Assembly: GCA_023078685.1 (NCBI GenBank)
Contig: JALGAS010000003.1
Span: forward strand, 4,898,001 to 4,962,000
Direction: 5' to 3'
DNA from: Neopestalotiopsis rosae
Lineage: Eukaryota > Ascomycota > Sordariomycetes > Amphisphaeriales > Sporocadaceae
Length of the DNA: 64,000 bases
Shown here: positions 53,301-61,595 of the stretch, one piece after another
How the letters are laid out: each line of letters begins with the position of its first letter
How positions within the stretch are numbered: the first letter of the stretch is position 1
The notes under the pieces: model-generated
Seen by the model: the letters and a program-made list of their open reading frames with translations, nothing else
Told to the model about the DNA's origin: nothing
Database searches by the model: none
Made by a program: the position numbers and the translations under genes

Positions 53301-54518
53301 TTATGCTACCTTTCTGCCAACATTGCCGACACCTGTCCCCTTCACCGAGATTATGATGTCGCCCGTGTCGTCGTCTTCCACGTCACGCAGACCCCAGCTG
53401 CTTGCGCCGAATGTTTTCAAATCCCGGGCAAGTCGTATCGTCTCTTCCGCCCCTATCACCGCTCTGCCTAATCTGACTCGGCCCACATCTTCGGATCCCA
53501 TGGCCATGAGCGTCATGATTGTGGGTGCTGCGGCGAGATCAACGCATCCTCCAACCTCGATTCTCTCCAAGAGCTGGTATGCGCATCGCTTTCCAATGTC
53601 CTCAGCCACCACACCTCCCTCTGCCGGCGCAACCACGTCTGCAGAGTATAGCACACCGTTTGAGCTTGACTCTGCTACCAGACTGATTCCGAAACCAATG
53701 CCCATTCTCCTCTTTGTCTTGTCGCCGGTTGCCACAAGAGGTGCCTGATCATATTGCGCTGCCACGTGTATGTCTGCAACAAATGGGTTGAGCACTTCTC
53801 TGGCGGAGTGAATCATGCGCGCATTGTTGCTGGCCGAGACACCTGTCGCATAGGCTACACCACGTATTCTCCGTATCCTGCCAGAATTCCTGTTTAGATG
53901 TAATGTTTTTGGTAACCGCACTTGACTTGCGAATCTGAGCTCAACAATGCCTGCACCACCAACGCCCTTGGGTCCAGCACACGCTCTTTGCAATACCCTT
54001 AGCTCAATCCGTATGGCCGGGATGCCAAAGAGGTTGTAGAGGGGCAGGATAGCAGTTCGGAAGGAATCAACCGAGAGATCGCCGGTCTCTGTGGCGGATG
54101 TAATGACACCGGGGCCGGTGAAGCGCACGTTCATGTGGGCTTTCGAGAAGGGTGCCAGCTGGCAAAGAGCCATGAGAAAATATGTGACTCCGCGTGTACA
54201 CGTAGCGGGAAGGTTGTGTTCAATAATATCACCAGCGTCGCCGACGGCGCCTACGCCAGGAGCGGCACCAGTAATAAGACCGGGGTGATATGTTATCGTC
54301 GTACCCGTGTATGAGATTTGCATAGATGATCCATTGGTGACGGCTTCGAGGAGGCGAAGAAAGGAAACCTCGTGAGGCGCGAGACCGGGGTTCGTTGGCG
54401 AGGTTGTACGAATTTTGGAAATGTGTACGGGTCGTCCGGTCAGGGTCGAAAGGACCAGGCGCTGAGCAAAGTTCTTATGGCCCGTAAAGCGCAGAAACTG
54501 CGGCTTTGTTTCGGACAT
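53301..54518 (-). CDS. rcl1: Rcl1, RNA 3'-phosphate cyclase-like 18S rRNA maturation factor
   Basis: Intronless, 405 residues from the ATG at 54518 (MSETKPQFLRFTGHKNFAQRL split after 20), typical of the cyclase-like family. Recognisable blocks are RLVLSTLTGRPVHISKIR, GLAPHEVSFLRLLEAVTNGS, FTGPGVITSATETGDLSVD, the central GGAGIVELRFASQVRLP, and the C-terminal CVDLAAAPTIMTLMAMG. The catalytic His of true RNA cyclases is not expected in this subfamily. Rcl1 joins Bms1 in the nucleolar small-subunit processome for early pre-18S cleavage. Its 3' end lies 51 bp from that of the convergent Dsc4-like gene. Confidence 0.94.
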   Translation of the reverse strand: MSETKPQFLRFTGHKNFAQRLVLSTLTGRPVHISKIRTTSPTNPGLAPHEVSFLRLLEAVTNGSSMQISYTGTTITYHPGLITGAAPGVGAVGDAGDIIEHNLPATCTRGVTYFLMALCQLAPFSKAHMNVRFTGPGVITSATETGDLSVDSFRTAILPLYNLFGIPAIRIELRVLQRACAGPKGVGGAGIVELRFASQVRLPKTLHLNRNSGRIRRIRGVAYATGVSASNNARMIHSAREVLNPFVADIHVAAQYDQAPLVATGDKTKRRMGIGFGISLVAESSSNGVLYSADVVAPAEGGVVAEDIGKRCAYQLLERIEVGGCVDLAAAPTIMTLMAMGSEDVGRVRLGRAVIGAEETIRLARDLKTFGASSWGLRDVEDDDTGDIIISVKGTGVGNVGRKVA

Positions 54519-55355
54519 GGCGAGGGCTGTCGAGTTGTGCCAGTAATATGCTTGTGTATGTAGGCGCTGCGACGAGAAGGGAATAAAGTATGAGTAGGTC
54601 AATCGTACAAAGGTGACCGGGGAAAAAAGTCACGATGCTTCAAAAAATGCTAAAGCTTTCTGCTTGCTTGGTACGACACTCAACTTTGCTCCCCACTATC
54701 AATCTCTAATCGATACAAGCAACCGTGAAAAAGTGGCAGAATTTGGGAGAAAATTTGGGCGGTCAAGCGCTGCGCCGGATCAATTGGCAGCCGCAGCCGC
54801 AGCCGGGTACAGTAGGTAGGTACCTAGGTAGGTACAGTCCAGTGCAGGCTGAAGGCATGGAACATGGAACATTAGGACGGAAGCTTGAGGCAAGGTACGT
54901 ACATACCCTCCTTCCGGGCAGTCTTTTTTTAAGTTACAGCACATCTCAGACCCCTGCCGCCCTCTAGCGTAGGAGAGTCATAGTGCACATTTTTAGTGGC
55001 TCGGCAGCCAAACAGGAGGAGCGAGCTCTGAACCTAGCTGTGCAATGAACAAATCGCAGCATTGGGAGAGAGTACGTAGGTCGACTTTTGAAAACTGTCA
55101 AGATCGTACCAGGGTTCAATTAGTCCACGCAGAAGTCGCAACTTCATTCCCACCACAACCACCACGTCAAGACTGCCACGACTTCAATCCGACACGTGCA
55201 AATACCGACGAGACGAGCTGTTCACTTTTGTCTTTAGTGGTTATTCCACTTTCCGACAACATCATCCCCTGCTACAAACAGAGGACTGTCTCACTCAACC
55301 TGAGTCGCCCCTCGCTCTCAACATATACACATACATACCTACGTAATCCGTCAAG
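54519..55355. promoter_or_regulatory. Divergent promoter of rcl1 and sec66
   Basis: 837 bp between two divergent start codons. It contains a GTAG-rich near-palindrome around 54812-54836 (TAGGTACCTA core) and a pyrimidine/ACA-rich leader before 55356. No coding frame of substance. Confidence 0.5.
54812..54836. repeat. GTAG tetranucleotide run with palindromic core
   Basis: Tandem GTAG/GGTA units flank the self-complementary TAGGTACCTA, between rcl1 and sec66. It could be a regulator site or only a microsatellite. Confidence 0.45.
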
Positions 55356-56226
55356 ATGTTGGACTTTCTGGACATAGATTGGTGGAGTCTTGCACTCCCC
55401 TTTGGCTACATCTCCGTTCTGGCTGGCATGCTCTTCACCTTTTCGACTATTTACCGCAAGAGGAAAGCTGGTATGTTGCCATTTGCCCCTACTCTGCATC
55501 ACTGCAGCGGCGCGCGTGCTGCTCCGGGCAGAACATACAAGTTCCTGAACTAACCTCTCTTTCCCCCATTTGCAGCACAACTCGCCAACCTGGAGCCATG
55601 GTTCGGTCCTCACCTGCAGAGACAAGTCTACTCGTCCCTTCTCGAGATTGCCGCTACCGGCGAGAAGACAAAGGTGCCCGACAGCGTCATCCGCGCCGCT
55701 CTCCTCCGCCGCGCCATTGCCGACATTGGCCGCATCATCCAGATCCGACAGGCTAAGCAAGCCCTCAACGTGCTGCTACAGCGCGGTAGCGTAGGAGAGG
55801 ATCTGAACCAGAGATTCCAGCGAGCGGAGAAGGAAATTGAGGAGGAATTGAGAGAAGTCGTCATGGAGGTGAGTTTTGAGCAAGGCCCCGTTGTGATGGG
55901 TTTCGAGAAACTGAAAAAGGAGAGCTATATACTAACATACATGCTAGGCCAACGCGCTGCAACCCGGATGGGGCAACGTTATATTCCAATCTGCCAACGA
56001 AATGGCCGCCAACGCAGCTCTGCGCGACAGGATAGAGGAGATCCAGGGCACGGCAGACTCGGAGAAGGAGTGGTGGGAGAAGCGCCGCGAGGTCATCCGC
56101 TCGGACTTTGAAAAGGAGCTGAACGAGGAGGAGGCTGCAAAGACGGACGACGACGCCGTCCTGGTCGATACCAGCGCACCAAGCACCCCTGGAGGTTCCA
56201 AGAAGAAGAAGGCGGCCAAGAAATAA
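55356..56226 (+). CDS. sec66: Sec66/Sec71-type subunit of the ER Sec62/63 translocation complex
   Basis: Three exons, 55356-55470, 55576-55868 and 55948-56226, with consensus introns (the second has a perfect TACTAACA branch site), give 228 residues. A short lumenal N-terminus (MLDFLDIDWWS) leads into one membrane helix (LALPFGYISVLAGMLFTF) and basic YRKRKA. The cytosolic domain has LEPWFGPHLQRQVYSSLLEI, the helical repeat-like IRAALLRRAIADIGRIIQIR, GSVGEDLNQRFQRAEKEIEE and QPGWGNVIFQSANEMA, which I recognise as Sec66/Sec71. It helps post-translational translocation of presecretory proteins into the ER. The Lys-rich end (KKKKAAKK) is cytosolic. Confidence 0.93.
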
Positions 56227-56690
56227 GCGTGGATGCGGGTGTACTATCCGATGGCTTGTCCATCGATGATGAATCTTGGAGCAATGATTCATTCTAGCAC
56301 GTTAGCTGATATGGGAGCGTGTAGAGGCGGATGGCATTAATATGGTGTCCGGCGTTTGTCTTGAGAGGACATGGTGTTTTTTACGGACGCTATGGCCGAT
56401 TACCCAAAATTCATTTATTGCTTTTCTGTCAGATATGTTTTCATCCCCATCCTAGATGATACACGATTTCACCTCGTGAGCTGAATGAAACAGTCTCGAT
56501 TATACGCTAAATGCAGACTCAAGCGCTATCAAAGTGATGATTGCAAGTTCGAGGCTGGAAAAGGACACCATGACAACTTCCAATACTCCTCGCAGTCTTG
56601 CTTCTTTTTCTCTCATGCCACAGACTTGATATCGAAATCGACCTTGGCAATTTGGTCCTGTATGATTTCATTGCTATCTTCTTCTCCTTC
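56227..56690. other. Convergent intergenic spacer
   Basis: Shared 3' flank of sec66 (+) and the following minus-strand gene. No gene seen. Confidence 0.45.
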
Positions 56691-57500
56691 TTAATACCAA
56701 TGCAGTTTCCGCCTCCAGACCTCATCCTCCTCGGAGCGCTCGCGCGCCCGACGCGCCTCGTCCAGAATCTCCTCCTCGGAGCGGACCCGCACGGGGGTAT
56801 CACAACCCCGGAGCCCGATGAACTTGCCGATGCGCCGCCTCTTCTCCTCGAGCGCGAGCCCGGCGTCCCAGGCCACGGGGCAGGGGTAGTGGAAAGTCCA
56901 CCGGGAGGGGGTGCGCTGGTGGTAAAAGTGCGCGAGGCCTTCGAGCTCGGCGTCGGTGAGGAGCCAGAAGCGCAGCAGGGTCGAGGGGAAGGACGGGTGG
57001 ACTTGGCCTGTTGTGAGCTGGACCAGCGGCGCCAGGGGCAGGGCCATTTCTTGGAGCTTCTTGTGGAAGCCTGGGTTCTTTTGGTGTCTCTTGGTGTTTT
57101 GGCTGTAGCCGGTTGGTGGTGGTATCGAAAAGGTCTGGCTTGTCGAGGTGAGCGGAGCAGGCATGATGGGGGCGGCAGGAGGAGGAGAGGAAGATGAAGA
57201 GGCCATGACGGGTTGCGAAATGAAGCATTTGGCAGTAGTAGGGCTGACTATAGGACTAGCTGGGGTTGTTGGTATACTGCCGTAGTTGCTGCTAGTTGAG
57301 CATTCCAGGGGAAACGAGTCTGTAAATGTCATGTCCATGGGCGACGATGACGATGACGACGACGAGTGAGAAAATACCGAGTCGACGGGCGTTGTCGGTA
57401 CGGAAAATTCGGTATCCATGGGATTTGTCGGTATTTGGTTCTCCATCGCTTCTCCGGCTGTGAGGGATGGACGGTGTCCGTGGTGGTGATTGAACGACAT
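56691..57500 (-). CDS. Conserved fungal protein of unknown function
   Basis: Intronless, 269 residues. The first ~130 residues are disordered, with two PTTPVDS/PTTPASP blocks, a Ser run and Pro-rich sequence. The C-terminal ~140 residues look folded: HKKLQEMALPLAPLVQL, HPSFPSTLLRFWLLTDAEL, LEGLAHFYHQRTPSRWTFHY, EEKRRRIGKFIGLRGCDTPV, then a charged helix ending EVWRRKLHWY. I have seen this domain wording in ascomycete hypothetical proteins but know no function. No targeting signal. The start codon is directly preceded by 13 adenines on the coding strand. Confidence 0.75.
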   Translation of the reverse strand: MSFNHHHGHRPSLTAGEAMENQIPTNPMDTEFSVPTTPVDSVFSHSSSSSSSSPMDMTFTDSFPLECSTSSNYGSIPTTPASPIVSPTTAKCFISQPVMASSSSSPPPAAPIMPAPLTSTSQTFSIPPPTGYSQNTKRHQKNPGFHKKLQEMALPLAPLVQLTTGQVHPSFPSTLLRFWLLTDAELEGLAHFYHQRTPSRWTFHYPCPVAWDAGLALEEKRRRIGKFIGLRGCDTPVRVRSEEEILDEARRARERSEEDEVWRRKLHWY

Positions 57501-58598
57501 TTTTTTTTTTTTTCGTTATGTTTATTTTGCTTGGTTATAGTCAGATTTCAAATAATGTTTCTCAAGTGCCTTTTCTTCTGTATTGAGGCGCAAATCTCCA
57601 ATACGGGTATCGCGCCTGGTGAAGATTGTTGGTGTTTTCTTTGTCTCAAAGTGAGTGTACGGTAGTTTGCTTGGTTTGCGTGCGCGGACGTTATCCCGGA
57701 TCCGGCGGATGTGAGACGTTCCGCGCGTAAGAAAAAAAGAGGTAAGCGAAAGAGTTTGGTCAATGAGATGATGGATAATTGGATTGACTTTAGAGCGTGG
57801 GTCAAACAGTATTTATAATAAACGACTTGCAGAGTGTGTCGGCAGTGAATGGGTGTGACTGTTTTTGGGCGGAATGATCTACACAGTAGGCGATGGTTCT
57901 GCGTCTCGCAGGGGAGAGACTCGACGACACGGCTCTCGTTGTACGTGAGCTGAACGGAAATGGATATCGAAGAAAAGGGCGATGCCTTAGAGAGTGAGGC
58001 GTCTCGAGCAAGGACTGTTACAGTATCAAGAATGAATAGAAAGGTCTGAAAAAGAGAGAGATAGACAGATGAGAGAGGAAGAAGCACTTGAGATTCTATA
58101 GAGACGAGAGACAACAGAGATAATATTCAGCGGCTAGACTTTTGTGAGACCTTCGAAGGAACAGATAGACGGGGCAGAATGGACTCGAAGTAAGGTTATG
58201 CCTCTTCTTGTAGGGTGGCGGCTATTGCTTGTTGGTGATGCGCGGCTTCTTTGTCCCTATCAGCCTTCTTTGTTCACCACCCCATGGGCAACGGCCGAGC
58301 CGAGGCTGGTTGTTCTAGACTATGAATTCGATAAAAGACGCAAGATCCTCCAAAGCAAGACAAATCTTGCCGGAGCTTGAATGGCGACTATGGAGACATG
58401 CAGTCATGAAAGCGAGGCATCCCGACTAGAATGCATTTGGCATATATAGACTCAAACACTCCTTTCTCTACAGGTGACCACGTGGTTCTTCGTTACAATG
58501 AATTTTGCCTCGATTTATTCCATTGTACAGTATTTCTGCCATGTCTAAGCAACCAGATGACCAGATATCCGGATTGTATGGTGCTATTGTCAGCAACA
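57501..58598. other. Spacer with a poly(dT)/poly(dA) tract
   Basis: 57501-57513 is a run of 13 Ts (A13 on the strand of the preceding gene). The rest is the upstream region of that gene and the 3' flank of orc3. Frames here are short or low in complexity (a 188-codon minus frame at 58114-57548 overlaps a purine-rich leader and has no domain). Confidence 0.4.
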
Positions 58599-61008
58599 CT
58601 ACAAACCCTGCCAGGCAAGTTTTGCAACATGGTCTGCTTTTTTCCTGCTTTGCTTGACAAAGCCCATGGTTTTTAACTCGGACATGGCACGATAGAAGAG
58701 AACCAGTGCCGTACGTTCATCCAGCCCATCCTTCTTATCCTCGCCCACTATATTGTAAAAGGCTGACCAGAGATCAGCGACGTTGATGAGGGAACCCGTC
58801 TCCAGGTATAGGTGATAGAGAATGGCTGTGGCAGGTAGTGTGGGTTTGATCTCGTCTTCGCTTGTCTTGCAGCAGGAACAGCCTAGATAGTCATGCGGTC
58901 TTGACAAGGCTCTTTCCATTACCGGTCGAGGTCTTGGTACAAATACATCCTTGTACGGTGTTCTGAGATCATAGAGCCATAGCTCGTGGAGAAAGATGTC
59001 TTCGGCGTTTGACGTTTCGAGGGTCGACTTTAGTTGCTCGACTAAGCGGTCAACCAAGGCCGTGTATGCTTTGTCTTCGTCAGTGAGGTTAGCTGTATCT
59101 CGACTGAGCTGGACTTTTTGTGCAATCACTGTGGTGCGCAGGATCTTGTTGGTGCCGCTGTATTTGCTCTTCAAAGTTGTGCCCTGATCATCAGACTTTT
59201 CTTGCAGTGTCTCAATTTCGGCCAGAATGTCAGAAAGTGTTGCAACGAGATCCTCGGTCTCATCGACCCAACCTGGTAAGCCGATGCTCGAATCCCCATC
59301 CTTGATGATCTTGATGAACCGAGTGACAAATGAAGCAGCATCAGACGGAGGCATTCGTTGAACCAAGTCAGACAGATCCTTATGCTCGCCCTGCATATCA
59401 ATGCCAACTGATACCGCGTCGAGGTAACTTTGTACAAAGTCGTGTCCCGTAGTCTGTATGGCAGAGAGTATCTTGACATTCCTAAGCATTTGGAGGATCC
59501 ATTGCTTTGCATGTGTCTGTTCTGTTTGTATGCATTGGATGAGATACTTGTCGTCGTCAAGCAAGTCCCGTACTCTTTTGATGTTCCCAGACTTCAAAGT
59601 AGTCTCGACAAAAGAGCGAAACGACGGTAAAGACCGCACAAGCTCCAAAGTCTCTTTCGGAGCCATTTCGGTAACCAAATCAGTGGACAATAAGACGCTC
59701 AACGGATTCGCATAGTAATGACACATGTAGGCGTACTACCGCAGTCAGCATCCTTGATCCAATTTCAGGCTGCTGAAGTCGAGGGGACTCACCTTGAGAG
59801 AGTTGACAAACATCGGGGGGCCGGCGACTTGATCTTGTTGGCGTTCTAAAAGACTCTGCATCAAGGAAGGTCCAAGGCGTAATGGCGCATCTACATGAGC
59901 AACAGCTGTCTTGAAAATCTTTTCGATAACGGATGTCGACTGCTCCACATCAAATTGCTCGCCGTATAAGTGGAAGCAGGTCGACTTTAGTAGTCTTGCC
60001 TGAAAGAGTTCGACCGATGTCGCGATACCAAATAAAAGGCCGAAAGGGATTCGGTCCAGCCATGAACTAGACGAGGAATTAGTCATCTGGGCCTACAGTA
60101 CCATGTTGTGAACTGTTACCTGAACAAGAGTATCAGATCTGACAAGAGTCCAGACTCAAAAGCTTCACTGTCCTGGAAACAAATGATGACATGACTGAGA
60201 GGGCTCGTTTTCAGATAGGAATGAAGTGCCTCGAGATCGTAATTCAGGTATCGTCGACCCTATGGAGGCTTAGTAAAGACGGTGAATAGTCAAGGGGAAT
60301 ATCCGACGTACATCTCTACCCACGGCAACCTCAAGGTCGTCATCGCCTTCAGTGGTCCTGGCGGTAACATCATGTATGATCTTCTTGAGCGAAGCTTTGA
60401 GGTTGGAAGCATCCGCTGATCGAAGTCTCACCACCTTGACATCTGCCTTTTCCTCAAGGTTTTCAGAGAGCTGCTCAAACAATAGCTCCTGGGAAGCAAT
60501 GTTGGCACCTGTCACAATGAAACCCGAGGGGATCTTGTCCATATGCTGACGGCTGGCAGAATCTTGAATGAAAGAGGTAACATTTTTCAGCGTCGATTGA
60601 TTTCCCTCACGCAAAACATGCTACATATCGTAAGCTTAAGATGCTCTCATAATTGTGAAATGAACAGCTTACATGGATTCTCTTGTCAATGCCAGACCAT
60701 GCCTCTTCAAACAAGGTCTGTCGCAGTTTTATGCTTGCTTCTGGTTCTGCGCCTTTGTCAAAAAGAGACTGGAAATACGTCTTATCCGAGTGCTCGAGTT
60801 CTGGTTGGTCTGTCTGCTGTTTCTTGGTGACCTTGCGGCGCTTCACCGGCCTGGCAGCTCGATCAGCATCATCTGCAGGATCGAATATATAGGCAGCCTG
60901 TAACTCCTTGTCAGTCAACTAGTGCTACAAAATAGTCAATGCCGATTTCACTTACTTGATGCTCCCTGTCGGTAAGTACCTCGCCAGTGACCTCCTCGGA
61001 AGCCATGA
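58599..61008 (-). CDS. orc3: Origin recognition complex subunit 3
   Basis: Minus-strand exons: a short first exon near 61008-60956, then 60918 (or slightly less) to 60673, 60620-60312, 60259-60120, 60066-59793 and 59735-58599, about 710 residues. Recognisable Orc3 parts are a basic N-terminal patch (ARPVKRRKVTKK), the AAA-like region with PSGFIVTGANIASQELLFEQL and DVKVVRLRSADASNLKASLK, then LNYDLEALHSYL, HVIICFQDSEAFESGLLSDL and SWLDRIPFGLLFGIATSVEL. The C-terminal winged-helix end includes TLPATAILYHLYLETGSLIN and LGCSCCK. It is part of the six-subunit complex that marks replication origins and loads MCM. The first exon (MASEEVTGEVL) ends in phase 2 at its only good donor while exon 2 opens in phase 0, so the N-terminus is uncertain. 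Confidence 0.88.
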
Positions 61009-61595
61009 TATCTCAGGTGTGGAGCGAAGATTGTCCATGAAATCCGGGGTCGAACACTGATGATCAGATTGAGGCGCGTCCTTTGAGATTAAGCCCAGTC
61101 GCGCTTCTCACAGGGGTCGCTCTAGGCGTGACAGGGGTATGTATGCGCTAAGAAGGACGCGGGCTGGCGGGCTGAGGCGGGCCAGACGCGGTGATATCAC
61201 TGATACACTTACTGGTCACAAGGCTCCGCACGGTAGTCGATATCCACCAAAATTCGCTGCTTTGAAATTATTAAATACTAAGAAAGAACTTAAAGAGATA
61301 AAGATATATATAGATGATAATAATAATATATAAAAATTTGAATAAGAAGAATTATAAGTCTCTATTTCGCGTATCTCCAATGCTAAAGGCGATCAAAGTC
61401 CGGCGCTTTGGGTTCCCCGCCAGATTGCTATACGGCACTAATACGCAAACTTATGACTGGTCAGTGTAGCTTGGGGCCTGTACAGTCCAGTAGGGAAAAA
61501 AAAGTTTTGGGTCGACCAGCTCCAGCTTCGAACTTTTTCGATACTGCACATCAGCGATTCCCAAGACCGCAACAGGTCGCACACATCATTATGCC
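61009..61595. other. Divergent promoter region with an AT-rich patch
   Basis: Between orc3 (-) and the mitochondrial repeat protein (+). 61257-61345 is nearly pure A/T (ATAATAATAATATATAAAAA), unlike its flanks, and resembles the AT-rich patch at 17819-17945. A T-arm-like word near 61033 does not extend to a tRNA fold. Confidence 0.45.

Noticed and set aside
61020..61090. A possible tRNA, from a T-arm-like GTTCGACCCC word on the minus strand
   Set aside because: No matching acceptor, D or anticodon stems can be formed around it.
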